64,000 bases of DNA. Origin: Thermoplasmata archaeon. GTDB taxonomy: Archaea; Thermoplasmatota; Thermoplasmata; UBA10834. The translations under genes and the position numbers were made by a program. Of this stretch, positions 24,901-32,805 are shown one piece after another. The notes under the pieces were generated by a model, which was not told the DNA's origin, made no database searches, and was given only the letters and a program-made list of their open reading frames with translations. Within the stretch, counting starts at the first letter, position 1. Every line of letters begins with the position of its first letter. The stretch spans positions 145,301 through 209,300 of the forward strand of contig JAEHCM010000004.1 in NCBI GenBank assembly GCA_020696365.1. Direction: 5' to 3'.

Positions 24901-27000
24901 CAACCCGACGAAACCCGGGCTCTCGGGAAGTGCGAGAGTGCCGAAGGGCACGTGGCTCGCGAAGCCGGTTTGGTCGAAGAGATACAGGCTGCTGTCCCCA
25001 TCACGAACGCCCACGATGTCATCAAGTCCGTCGCCTGTGATATCGCCGCTCAGGACTCCGCTGAAAACATCATCGAAGCTGGCCGTCAGATTCCGGTCTG
25101 TAGGCAACGAGATCGGGTTCGGAGAAGAGGGATCTTGAAGAACGATGCCGATCGTCCTAATCCCCTTGGGGAATGCGAGATCGGCAACGCCGTCGGAATC
25201 GAAGTCTCCAATCGTGACAGAGCCGATCGGAACACCGGGTGACACAGACAGAACCGTTGCCTCATCGAACAGAACCTCATCTCCGGTGTTGAAATACACT
25301 TCTATCTCTCCGGCATCGGTGGCGAAGACGAGGTCGAGCATACCGTCATCGTTCAAATCGCCGTAGCAGGCATCCGTTGCGTTATTGTCGCATTGGTACT
25401 GAATGACGGTGAAACCGTCAGGAAGCAGGGAATCACCGCAATGCATGGTGAAATCGCTGGTATCGTTGCTCGTAGTCACCACGTCATCCCAACCATCGCC
25501 ATCGAAGTCCGCGACTAGCATCAGTCGGGGTTCGTATCCGAGGGCTATGGTCGTCGTTGAACCTGAGAATGAGAGAGAGTATCCGAAGGCGTTGAGGTCG
25601 GGGTAGAGCAGGACAGCATCATCCCAATCATCACCATCGAGATCGCCAACCGAAAGGGCGCTAGCAGCATAGTACGAGTACGACCACATGGTCAGATTGC
25701 TGTTGCTGAAGTACGGAGAGTCTGATGTGTACAGTGCCAAGCTCGATCCGCTCCAATCGCTCCGCGCAGATGCGATCGCTATGTCTGCGACAGCGTTTCC
25801 GTCCGGGTCGGCTATGAGGGAATTTCGCGGGACCTCCCCTGTTGGGAACAGGAAGTCAGGTGATGAATGCCATATCGGAGATGTCGTGCGCTGGAACATT
25901 CCAAGTGCTAAGTTATCATCTTCGCTGAGGATGAGCAAGTCGTCTCGTCCGTCTCCATCTAGATCTCCCACTTCGATGCTACTTGGAACACAGTCCAGTG
26001 ACCGGTTGTAGTCTTCACTCGTTGGAATCTGACCAAGGCTCTGCATGAAGAAACGAGCGGCCGCTGGTTCTGATGTTATGACTACGAGATCGTCGGCATC
26101 ATCCGAATTCAATCTGCCCGATGCAAGAGAACTCGGTAGGCCATCGATGCGGAGGGTAAGATCCGGACTCATGCCAATCGAAAACGGCTGATGGTAAATC
26201 GTCACAGACGATTCGTAATTGTTCGCCACGGCGATATCCAAATCACCATCATCATCGAAGTCGGCGGTGCAAATCGAATCACAACCAAAACCGGCTTCGA
26301 ATACATATGGAGACAAGTAATTTGGAGCAAAGAACAACTCGACGAATCCTGGTGAAGTCGAAGGGGAGCCACCCCTACACACAACAGCAATGTCATCTAG
26401 CGAGTCTCCGGACAAGTTACCAGCAACAATCATTGTCGCATTCTCATATGAGATGTACCTGGGCTCGTTTAGCAAACGTTCGAATGAAGAGGACGTTGAA
26501 TTGAAGTCGAGAATCTCGAATCTGTCGACTTCAAGAGCATTCATTCTCTGCTCCAGAACAGCAATTTGCAGATCGCCTGTTCCCTGAACATCCAACAAAG
26601 ACAGGCTAATTGGCATTCTGTCCACCGAAATATTATGCGACGAAAAGGACAGGAATTCACCCGAAACTTGACCTACAAAAACCGAGATTGCGCAGTTATC
26701 TCCAGTCACCGCGACCACTAAGTCATCTATTCCATCCTTGGTCACATCTCCAAGGGCAACGTCGGCGGATCCCCCTTGCAGCATCAGCGCCCTCGAAATC
26801 ATCGGATACTCAGGAACGGTGGTCGATGTATCGATTGGCGGAGTGAACTGAACGGTTTCGAGTGCCAGTTGCCCGGTACCATAATCGTTGGCATCAGAAA
26901 TCGAAGGATTATCCTCACGATATGCCTGCGAAACTGCGAGAGGCACTATGAGAATTGCAACGATGACAACGACCAGCGTCGTCGCCGAGAATCGATGCAC
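21946..27000 (-). CDS. Giant FG-GAP/PKD surface protein with a cytoplasmic C-terminal domain
   Basis: This 1684-residue protein has an N-terminal signal segment (LVVVIVAILIVPLAVSQA). Residues about 70-800 carry many VCBS/FG-GAP repeats of the form GDLDGDGRDDLLIL, probably a calcium-bound beta-propeller. From about 805 to 1400 come PKD-like domains (VADAGGPYTAHQGDPF, YRWDFDGDG), then an Ig-like segment. A single helix near 1522-1541 (WPYLLAMAVIAAFGTAAYF) crosses the membrane. The last 143 residues are cytoplasmic and start DETFVIYNDGRLMAHSTRR. They form a mixed alpha-beta domain with MFVAIQDFVRDSF, which I do not recognise by name. The start is GTG at 27000. The layout suggests a surface sensor or adhesin able to signal inward. 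Confidence 0.8.
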   Translation of the reverse strand: MHRFSATTLVVVIVAILIVPLAVSQAYREDNPSISDANDYGTGQLALETVQFTPPIDTSTTVPEYPMISRALMLQGGSADVALGDVTKDGIDDLVVAVTGDNCAISVFVGQVSGEFLSFSSHNISVDRMPISLSLLDVQGTGDLQIAVLEQRMNALEVDRFEILDFNSTSSSFERLLNEPRYISYENATMIVAGNLSGDSLDDIAVVCRGGSPSTSPGFVELFFAPNYLSPYVFEAGFGCDSICTADFDDDGDLDIAVANNYESSVTIYHQPFSIGMSPDLTLRIDGLPSSLASGRLNSDDADDLVVITSEPAAARFFMQSLGQIPTSEDYNRSLDCVPSSIEVGDLDGDGRDDLLILSEDDNLALGMFQRTTSPIWHSSPDFLFPTGEVPRNSLIADPDGNAVADIAIASARSDWSGSSLALYTSDSPYFSNSNLTMWSYSYYAASALSVGDLDGDDWDDAVLLYPDLNAFGYSLSFSGSTTTIALGYEPRLMLVADFDGDGWDDVVTTSNDTSDFTMHCGDSLLPDGFTVIQYQCDNNATDACYGDLNDDGMLDLVFATDAGEIEVYFNTGDEVLFDEATVLSVSPGVPIGSVTIGDFDSDGVADLAFPKGIRTIGIVLQDPSSPNPISLPTDRNLTASFDDVFSGVLSGDITGDGLDDIVGVRDGDSSLYLFDQTGFASHVPFGTLALPESPGFVGLFDATDDGYDDIVAIFDSADLLFLYKQDGGSFPSSPSMTFVTGASPCWAVLGDATQDHRGDLIVCDAESHSLSAWEQINFPPVADAGGPYTAHQGDPFTFNGSAVTGSSEVPYMEYRWDFDGDGAWDTGWEREPNPVHTYMTLEEFDVAMEVRDPWGLNDTDYTTVSVVDSYPHASFTIEPYPPVEGVTIYFNDTTTSHDEVVLMNWSVDDVLVSSGLVRTIDAVFDDGLHSVSLEVTDSDGSVTNHTEIFAVLAVAPEVVISAPLVVDEGSEVVFEALVDSSADEPWDPIVSYEWNFSYDGEPFVANETTYVNTTSHVFSADGDSEVYSIAVKVTDIDGNSSMAFHDLTVLDIGPDATLALSTPTPGEGLPFHFVASDSPDGIISWSWSITGPDGYTGAYSLTAEEMLAVEFVLPDGDYTMTLIVSETDGDEDEFDLDFSVAELPPVVSMSTSPLQAWYYEFDIVTLSASIESYDEAILYEWDFMASGGEFMADSSSTVNSTEHSYLWEGSYTAKVNVTDSDGSYAVAFVNVEIRDRDLEGTFDDVTVTRGDSPASSTITFNASYFAETYPDLSNVLWEFGDGSELLRTGPPSTPVVHEYAPVRDYQINITMTDDDGNVLVVTRVLPLVQPAIELISPSGNAVVAPGTSIRFSVSDDTIPLEYVRYSLNGGAPVNFTTLYEIDTSGWTDGAYTISVVAEDRDGNVAVLDDIVIIIDCVAPMVTLLGESNITYAGDKLNITMRVDDANANPQGIVLLIRFPGDDSSTSFLMRPYYDDSYYAVVEVPMRTGTMSFWFEVDDLAGNSVTSETYSITVKMHFIDAAWPYLLAMAVIAAFGTAAYFARESKIAVDETFVIYNDGRLMAHSTRRLKPGMDDQVLGSMFVAIQDFVRDSFKDDSSFTLRKLDFGSKSVLIERGENIFLAVVLHGKVSKKATHRMKRVVTEIEHEFSLELVGWDGDLEKVRGVNDIMKKLYSRAPAFPGNLE

Positions 27001-27092
27001 GTGTGACCCATCCCAGGAATATGCAGAGGATTACCTTCATATGATACTTTCGGAAAAATGAGCGCCAGAGCCTGGAAACCTCGTGTCCAACA

Positions 27093-27100
27093 ATTATATA
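27093..27100 (+). promoter_or_regulatory. TATA box of the site-2 protease gene
   Basis: ATTATATA lies 25-32 bases before the ATG at 27125. It overlaps an upstream in-frame GTG (27083), which argues that translation begins at 27125 on a leaderless message. Confidence 0.6.
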
Positions 27101-27124
27101 GAAACAGAGCCTACATTCAAAGCG

Positions 27125-28327
27125 ATGAACGGTTCCATCCGAATCGGGAGAATATTCGGGATACCGATCTACATTAACCTGTCGTTCCTCTTCATACTCC
27201 TGTTATTCGTGTGGGTGTTCTCCCAAGGCGACGAGATCTTTGGCGTCAGGATAGGGTTCCTGAACCTCGACGCCAGCGCTGAGGTGAAATACCTCTTCGG
27301 GGGCGCAACCGCCGTCATATTCTTCGCCACAATCCTTGCTCATGAGCTCGCGCACTCGTACGTCGCAATCAAGTACGGCGTCAAGATACGCCACATCACG
27401 CTCATGATATTCGGAGGCGTCGCCTCAATGGAGGAGATCCCCAGCAAGCCCGGACAGGAGCTGAGGATGGCGGCCGCAGGACCATTGACGAGCCTCGTTA
27501 TCGGCATCATCTCTTATCTCATGATGATCGTTGTCGGCGGCCTTGGTTCCAGTTCTGTCGGGGTCGAAGGAATCGAGATCCTCCTGGGGATAATCGGGTT
27601 CTACAACATCCTGCTTGCAGGGTTCAACATGCTGCCGGCGTTCCCGATGGACGGAGGAAGGGTCCTAAGATCATTCCTTTCGACTCGGATGTCGCATGTC
27701 GAGGCGACGAAGAAGGCGGTCGCGGTGGCGAAGGTTATGGCGATCGCCATGGTCGCCTTCGGAATTCTTGTCGGTTTCAACCCAATCCTGATCATCATCG
27801 CGATTTTCGTCTATATCATGGCGAAGGATGAGGAGCGGGCAACCGTCATCTCCGCGAACCTCGAGGGGGTCACTGTGAGGCAGGTCATGACGGATGCCGT
27901 GCAGGTCGTTCACCCCGACACGTCGGTACAGCAGCTCATGGATGTGATGCTCGCCACCAGAATGATGGGTTACCCCGTCGTCGACAACGGCCTAGTCGGG
28001 ATAGTCACGCTCTCGGATACTAAGAAAGTGCCGAAGAACGAAACGCATCTGCGAAGAGTACGCGACATAATGACGGTGGATGTCGTGACAATCACTCCCG
28101 AGCTGCCTGCAACGGATGCCGTCAAGATCATGGGTCAGAGGAGCATCAGCAGACTCCCGGTCGTCGATTTCTCCGGCAGGCTCGTAGGCATAGTGACCAA
28201 GAAGGACTTCCTCAAGATGGTCCAGATAATCGAGGCCCGGAAGGTGGTCCCCGTCTGGGGGCAGCCAGGCTGGGACCAGTTCCAGTACCAGCAGAGACCG
28301 CCGCCCCCACCACCTCCGCAGGTCTAG
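27125..28327 (+). CDS. Site-2 protease family (M50) metalloprotease with two CBS domains
   Basis: This 400-residue membrane protease has hydrophobic helices from residue 14. The zinc motif HELAH lies in ILAHELAHSYVAIKYG near residue 75, and the second metal motif FPMDGGRVLRS lies near residue 175. Residues about 250-370 hold a pair of CBS domains (VRQVMTDAVQVVHPDT and VRDIMTVDVVTITPELPA), which usually bind adenine nucleotides. The tail is proline-rich. Members cut membrane-bound regulators or other proteins within the bilayer. The start at 27125 is favoured by the TATA box position. Its TAG overlaps the TAG of the convergent permease gene. Confidence 0.92.
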   Translation: MNGSIRIGRIFGIPIYINLSFLFILLLFVWVFSQGDEIFGVRIGFLNLDASAEVKYLFGGATAVIFFATILAHELAHSYVAIKYGVKIRHITLMIFGGVASMEEIPSKPGQELRMAAAGPLTSLVIGIISYLMMIVVGGLGSSSVGVEGIEILLGIIGFYNILLAGFNMLPAFPMDGGRVLRSFLSTRMSHVEATKKAVAVAKVMAIAMVAFGILVGFNPILIIIAIFVYIMAKDEERATVISANLEGVTVRQVMTDAVQVVHPDTSVQQLMDVMLATRMMGYPVVDNGLVGIVTLSDTKKVPKNETHLRRVRDIMTVDVVTITPELPATDAVKIMGQRSISRLPVVDFSGRLVGIVTKKDFLKMVQIIEARKVVPVWGQPGWDQFQYQQRPPPPPPPQV

Positions 28328-29424
28328 CCTGCGAGCTGCTTCCTCTTGAACAGGACCATGCTGAGCATACACCCTATGACGGCGTACAGCAGCATGACGA
28401 TGGCTGCGGTCTCAGGCGACGGATAGAAGCTGTGTATTTCCATTCCCATCCCGACATCCATCATGGAATCCGCAGGATACGGATCCTGCAAGATATAGGA
28501 GATCGCACCCGCGGCGAACGTCACCGACCCCTCGATCTTGACCCCGGAGAACATCGACACCCCATCCACGATCGGGAGTATCATGAACAACAGGAAGAAC
28601 GTCAGCACGAGCGCGCCCGTGGTTCCCTTCAGCAACGAGCTGATGAAGTACGCGATGGCCGTCGCAGCGATGAGGTACTCGATTGCCAGAAGGAACGAAA
28701 GCATATAATCGTCATCTACTCCCCTGGCGCTGACTATCGACAGCGCCGCGACGACGCCGTAGTACAGGCCGACGACAACGACGCCCATCGTGACGCTGGC
28801 GGCGAACTTGCCGGCGAACAGCGTCCCACGCTTCACCGCATTGGGGAATAGCAGATACCCCGTCTTGTTCTGGAACTCGCCTACCAACGAATCAGCTGCG
28901 AAGGCCGTCACACAGATTATGACCAGAATGCTAACGAACCCGATGAAGTTCGAGGCGAAGCTCTCCGGGGGTGTGTACCACTCGTATGTGGCGGTCACCT
29001 CGCTTACGTTCTGCATGATTACGTTCGGCATGAAGAGTATCGCGTTGAACCCTAGACCACCGGCCTCCCGGCTGCTGAATACCCAGTTGACTCCATCGAG
29101 AGAGGGGTACGGCTCGCCGTCGACGAAGACTTCCAACGTGCCTCCATCTATCGCGGTTCTGTTGATGGAGCCGACATACTCCGGAATCCCCGAACCAAGG
29201 TCGTCGAACTCGATGTGCAGGGACACCTCCGTGTCCGTCCCGCTGTACGGCGAGTCGTACAGCGGAGGAAGGAGGTAGATGACTGAGAGGATCACGCCTA
29301 CGACCGCAAGTGCGGCTAGCAGCCTCCGAGATCTGAAGTATCTGAGTATCTCGTATCTCCAGACGGTCGGTATCTGGGCCAAGTCGGACGGGATTTCGTA
29401 GGTTGCCTCGCGCTCTTCCGCCAT
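28324..29424 (-). CDS. ABC-2 type transporter permease
   Basis: This 366-residue membrane protein has a first helix near residue 38 (LLAALAVVGVILSVIYLL) and an extracytoplasmic loop of about 110 residues. Further helices follow from about 160 (FIGFVSILVIICVTAFAA), including VTMGVVVVGLYYGVVAAL and LVLTFFLLFMILPIV, and the last is IVMLLYAVIGCMLSMVLF. The segment NKTGYLLFPN and this helix layout are typical of ABC-2 permeases. The ATPase gene lies 6 bases upstream on the same strand. The substrate is unknown. Confidence 0.87.
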   Translation of the reverse strand: MAEEREATYEIPSDLAQIPTVWRYEILRYFRSRRLLAALAVVGVILSVIYLLPPLYDSPYSGTDTEVSLHIEFDDLGSGIPEYVGSINRTAIDGGTLEVFVDGEPYPSLDGVNWVFSSREAGGLGFNAILFMPNVIMQNVSEVTATYEWYTPPESFASNFIGFVSILVIICVTAFAADSLVGEFQNKTGYLLFPNAVKRGTLFAGKFAASVTMGVVVVGLYYGVVAALSIVSARGVDDDYMLSFLLAIEYLIAATAIAYFISSLLKGTTGALVLTFFLLFMILPIVDGVSMFSGVKIEGSVTFAAGAISYILQDPYPADSMMDVGMGMEIHSFYPSPETAAIVMLLYAVIGCMLSMVLFKRKQLAG

Positions 29425-29430
29425 GCTTGA

Positions 29431-30357
29431 TCACCTCGACTCCTTGATCAGTTCCATGTACATCATCTCGAGCGGCAGCCCCACGGGGCTGAAACCCGTG
29501 ACCCTGAGGCCCTGCTTCTGGATCGCTAGGAGCAGGTCGGCCCGCTGGTCGGGCGACCCGTCAAAGGTGACGACGAAAGTCCGCGGGTTCACCGCCTCCG
29601 CCGACCTCACATTGGGCATACTGTTGACGGCGCTCATGATCTGCGGCGGGACATCGAGGTCAGTCGTGACCTCGAGCTTCGCAACCTTCGTCACCGTCTT
29701 GAGATGTTCTATCGTATCGTAGATCAGGAGCTTGCCACGGTTGATCAGTGCAGCACTGTCGCAGATCTCCTGCACCTCACCCAGGAGGTGGGAGCTCATG
29801 AAGATCGTGTAATCCTGCTTCTTGAGAGATTTGATGGTCTCCCTGACCTCGACCATGCCTCTCGGGTCGAGGCCACTGGTGGGCTCGTCGAGTATCAGTA
29901 TCTCGGGTTCGTGCAGGAGAGCCTGAGCAATCGCCAGCCTCTGCTTCATCCCCTTGGAGAACTTGCCGATCCTGGTTCCCTTCCACTCGGTCATCTTGAC
30001 CTCGTCCAGCACGTCCTTTCCCCTCCGAGTGATGTCGTTCGGGCTCATGCCCCTCAGCCTTCCGAGGTAGTGCAGAGTCTCCATAGGGGTCAGGTACGGA
30101 TAGAACTCGGGAGTCTCGACGACCGCGCCGACATTAGCAAGCGCCCTCTTCGGGCTGGTCACGACATCCACCCCGTTCAGCACCGCCCTTCCACTGCTGG
30201 AAGAGATCAGGTTGGTGAGTATCTTAATCGTGGTGGTCTTGCCGGCCCCGTTGGGGCCGAGGAATCCGACGGTACGACTCCTCGGCACCTCGAGTGTCAG
30301 GTCGTCGACCGCCTTGATCTCTTTGAAATCCTTCGTGAGATGCTCAAGCTCTATCAT
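29431..30357 (-). CDS. ABC transporter ATP-binding protein
   Basis: This 308-residue ATPase has Walker A GPNGAGKTTT near residue 36, Q-loop region VVETPEFYPYL, signature FSKGMKQRLAIA (a variant with Lys and Met in place of GG, common in exporters of this group), Walker B ILILDEPTSGLD and switch His MSSHLLGEV. The C-terminal domain has strands around VVTFDGSPDQRADLL. The ATG at 30357 follows GGAGGG and is the proper start; the open frame runs further upstream without conservation. It forms an exporter with the downstream permease. Confidence 0.92.
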   Translation of the reverse strand: MIELEHLTKDFKEIKAVDDLTLEVPRSRTVGFLGPNGAGKTTTIKILTNLISSSSGRAVLNGVDVVTSPKRALANVGAVVETPEFYPYLTPMETLHYLGRLRGMSPNDITRRGKDVLDEVKMTEWKGTRIGKFSKGMKQRLAIAQALLHEPEILILDEPTSGLDPRGMVEVRETIKSLKKQDYTIFMSSHLLGEVQEICDSAALINRGKLLIYDTIEHLKTVTKVAKLEVTTDLDVPPQIMSAVNSMPNVRSAEAVNPRTFVVTFDGSPDQRADLLLAIQKQGLRVTGFSPVGLPLEMMYMELIKESR

Positions 30358-30446
30358 GGTAAGCCCTCCGAGCTCCGCGTGATTCGAATAACGAGCAGGT
30401 ATATTATGGAAACCGTGGAACCCCAGCCGGTTGTACCCGAGACGGA

Positions 30447-30713
30447 TCACAGTCCTACGGCACTGTACAGATCGGACGCGTATCGGTGGGCGTCCTCCTT
30501 GGTGCTCACTGGGTGCATGAGTATCCTGCCGTGCGGATACAGGGTGAGCTCGATATCCCTCTTCACGACGAGCATGACCCCAGGGTTCGAGACTATCTCG
30601 TAACCGCCCTCCCGCAGGAGCTTCGCGCACTCCTCCAGGTCGAGGGTGAGCCTGCGTTTGGGTACAACCTCGAAGGCGTCCGCCTTGCATGGCTTTATCG
30701 CGAGGAACTCCAG
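30447..30713 (-). CDS. Small conserved-looking protein with an apparent CTG start
   Basis: This 88-residue frame has no ATG, GTG or TTG until residue 45, so ordinary ORF calling misses it. It reads as a well-formed alpha/beta protein: FLAIKPCKADAFEVVPK, LEECAKLLREGGYEIV, PGVMLVVKRDIELTLY, PHGRILMHPVSTKEDAHRYA. The strand and turn IELTLYPHGRILMHPV resembles a half-repeat of the TBP fold, but I cannot name a family. The CTG at 30713 follows GGTGATCCC, a good match to the anti-SD complement that also contains the stop of the upstream kinase gene. The two genes are therefore probably one unit. Codon use fits the genome. Confidence 0.6.
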   Translation of the reverse strand: MEFLAIKPCKADAFEVVPKRRLTLDLEECAKLLREGGYEIVSNPGVMLVVKRDIELTLYPHGRILMHPVSTKEDAHRYASDLYSAVGL

Positions 30714-30717
30714 GGGA

Positions 30718-31260
30718 TCACCTTTTTCCGAGCAGTCCGTCCAGGAGCCGGTCGACCTGCAGTTTCAGCTCGTCGAGCGACCCTTCGTTGACCACCATAC
30801 AGTCGGCGAGGGCGATTGCGTTCCCCAGCCCCCACTCGAGCTCCCGCTTGTCCCGCAGGTCGAACTCGGAGAAGTTGGATGGCGAGTCAGGTCGGGCGCG
30901 GCTCTTGAGCCTTTCGAACCTGGCTTTCGGGGACGCGTGTATCGCCACGACCTTCAAGGCCTCGCCGAAGGCGTTCTTGAACGCTCGGATCTCCTCTGGA
31001 CCTCTCGTGCCGTCGATGGCGACGAGGTCGCCACCAACGAACGGTATGGTGCGTTTGGCCCAGATGTCCATGCCAAACCGCTTCCTCTCCTCGTCTGCCA
31101 GGTTGCCCACACTCATATCGGAGAGGTTGAGGCCGAACTCCACCGCCTTCTCTCGGACCATGTCCCCCATGCGGACGACATGGGCGCCTCTGGTCACGCA
31201 ACATCTCAGGAACTCCTCCTTTCCGGAGCCTGGCATACCCGTGGTAATAAGTATCTTCAA
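30718..31260 (-). CDS. UPF0200-type nucleotide kinase (adenylate kinase/dephospho-CoA kinase fold)
   Basis: This is a 180-residue P-loop protein. The P-loop is TTGMPGSGKEEF; Glu after the Lys, where most kinases have Ser or Thr, is characteristic of the archaeal UPF0200 group. Further segments are VVRMGDMVRE, FVGGDLVAIDGTRGPEEI, VAIHASPKARFERLKSRARPD and a C-terminal segment with ADCMVVNEGSLDEL. These proteins are predicted nucleotide or nucleoside kinases whose substrate is unsettled. The small CTG-start gene lies directly downstream. Confidence 0.82.
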   Translation of the reverse strand: MKILITTGMPGSGKEEFLRCCVTRGAHVVRMGDMVREKAVEFGLNLSDMSVGNLADEERKRFGMDIWAKRTIPFVGGDLVAIDGTRGPEEIRAFKNAFGEALKVVAIHASPKARFERLKSRARPDSPSNFSEFDLRDKRELEWGLGNAIALADCMVVNEGSLDELKLQVDRLLDGLLGKR

Positions 31261-31399
31261 GCGTCACACCTTGACGACAAATGCAGGAACTGGCCAAAAT
31301 AACTTTGCAGTGGGATGAACTCCGGGAACGGCTGAGCCCTGATTAAAAAGACTTATCTATCTCCCGGGGAATCAGCGGGGTCTAGGCGGAGGATATGGA

Positions 31400-31555
31400 A
31401 TGAGGATGGACCATCCTATCGGATCTGGCGACGAGGACGAACGCAGAGGCTGCAAGAGAGTCCGGAAGCCATTGTTCGACAAGGGGACCGGCAAGAACGG
31501 CACATCGACCGACAAGACACCGAAAGAGGATTCTCAGGTGGCAGAGGACAAGTAA
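31400..31555 (+). CDS. Small hydrophilic protein of unknown function
   Basis: This is a 51-codon frame starting with ATG at 31400, preceded by GGAGG about 8 bases upstream and by an AT-rich stretch (ACTTATCTAT near 31351) that could be a TATA box. The peptide is highly charged: an acidic start (GSGDEDERRGC), a basic middle (KRVRKPLFDKGTGKNG) and an acidic end. It is probably disordered. I recognise no family. Third-position choices (GAC, AAG, GAG) are like those of the neighbours. It stands alone on this strand between two minus-strand units. Confidence 0.45.
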   Translation: MRMDHPIGSGDEDERRGCKRVRKPLFDKGTGKNGTSTDKTPKEDSQVAEDK

Positions 31556-31598
31556 CACCTGATCCCTCAGAGGCGGTGGTTCGCCATAATATAATCAA

Positions 31599-32804
31599 TC
31601 ATAGCTGGCACGCCGCACCCAACGCGCGTTCCACGGCTACCGATAAAGGCCCGAGGTCGAACCCGACCCGGGCCCAGTATCTCGGGCAGAGCCCTAGTGA
31701 CAGGCAGTGGACGAAGGACTCAGGGTCGGCGAAGGATGCGCTGAACGCTCCGGGAAGTGTCCGCCCGACGGCTGATGCCGGCCCTCTCGATTCCAGCAGG
31801 GATTCGACCGTCGCCACATCGACCCCGGAACCACGCGATGCTATGGAATCCACGACAGAGACGGGCTCTGCCCCGTGCCTCGCACACTTGGTCATCACGG
31901 ATATCAGGTCGCGCGAAGACAACCCCAGGGCGGTCATCCTATCCATCGCGGGTATGTCGTATGCGAGGTAGCCGGGCTCCTTATTCTCGAGCTTCATGGT
32001 CTTTGGATCCTCGGCGGTTTTGTAGAATGTCCTGCACGGGAACGGACACCCGAAGCACGCCACGTCCCTGTGCCGTAGTTGGACAAGGGCATCTCCCGAC
32101 GCTGCATCTGAGAACGCAGCCAATCCACTGCTCCTTCCCAGCAGGGAGATGTGCGCCTTCTGCAACTCGTTGGAGGAGGCGAAATGTCCTTCAGGGTCGT
32201 CGAGCTCGAGCTCTCCCATGCCCCTGAATGCGGCCGCCAGCAGGTTCCTCCTGCCGAACTCGGCAGCGAAGCCGTTCTTGTCCTCGCCGCCCCAATAGTT
32301 CATCACGAGCTGTGATGTTGGGAGGGCCTCGTCCGCCCATGGTCCAGTCGATATCACCTGGATCCTCCTGTCGCCCTGCTCGGACCGTACCGCGTCCGTT
32401 CGTCCCCAAGAATCTCGCTCCGACATGCCGGGAGAGGGCACGAACTCAGCTATCCCGTCCCGGACCCATAGGTAACCAGGTTCTTCAGCGGCGTTCTCGA
32501 GAACGATGAAGTCGAAGCCTGAGAGCTTCATCTCCACACCGAGGTTCCCCGTGAGCGGACATATCCTCTCCGCGGAAGGGGAATCCCCGAGGCGCCTCAA
32601 GAAGCCCGCGCAGGCGGCTGGGATGAAGCTCGCGGTCAGCACGCCTGAGCCGATCGCGATCGCGTCGTCCCGCCCTCGGAGGATATCGTCGATACGGTCG
32701 AGGACCTTCGGCCCCGAGAGAGCGTAGTCTTCAGGAAGGCCCTCCTCGGAAACATCTCCGGATGCGAGGTCCACCACCGCATATCGGCCGTTCACGAGTT
32801 GCAT
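31599..32804 (-). CDS. Short aldehyde ferredoxin oxidoreductase (AOR) family protein
   Basis: This 401-residue protein matches tungsten AOR enzymes along its length: the start VDLASGDVSEEGLPEDYA, PLTGNLGVEMKLSGFDFIVLENAAEEPGYLWV, cluster motif CFGCPFPC near residue 250, and SLGLCP near residue 377 that supplies the fourth cluster Cys. Typical AORs have about 600 residues, so this one is compact, mainly through a shorter middle. All four iron-sulfur ligands are kept, which argues that it is not a decayed copy. The substrate is unknown. It starts one base after the stop of a ferredoxin-like gene and lies downstream of pyrB and pyrI on the same strand. Confidence 0.82.
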   Translation of the reverse strand: MQLVNGRYAVVDLASGDVSEEGLPEDYALSGPKVLDRIDDILRGRDDAIAIGSGVLTASFIPAACAGFLRRLGDSPSAERICPLTGNLGVEMKLSGFDFIVLENAAEEPGYLWVRDGIAEFVPSPGMSERDSWGRTDAVRSEQGDRRIQVISTGPWADEALPTSQLVMNYWGGEDKNGFAAEFGRRNLLAAAFRGMGELELDDPEGHFASSNELQKAHISLLGRSSGLAAFSDAASGDALVQLRHRDVACFGCPFPCRTFYKTAEDPKTMKLENKEPGYLAYDIPAMDRMTALGLSSRDLISVMTKCARHGAEPVSVVDSIASRGSGVDVATVESLLESRGPASAVGRTLPGAFSASFADPESFVHCLSLGLCPRYWARVGFDLGPLSVAVERALGAACQL

Positions 32805-32805
32805 A

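Noticed and set aside
24000..26200. Tandem DNA repeats
   Set aside because: These encode FG-GAP/VCBS loops of the giant protein; the similarity is at protein level.
30486..30791. Plus-strand frames over 30.5-31.3 kb
   Set aside because: They are shadows of the kinase gene and of the CTG-start gene on the minus strand, with unlikely composition.
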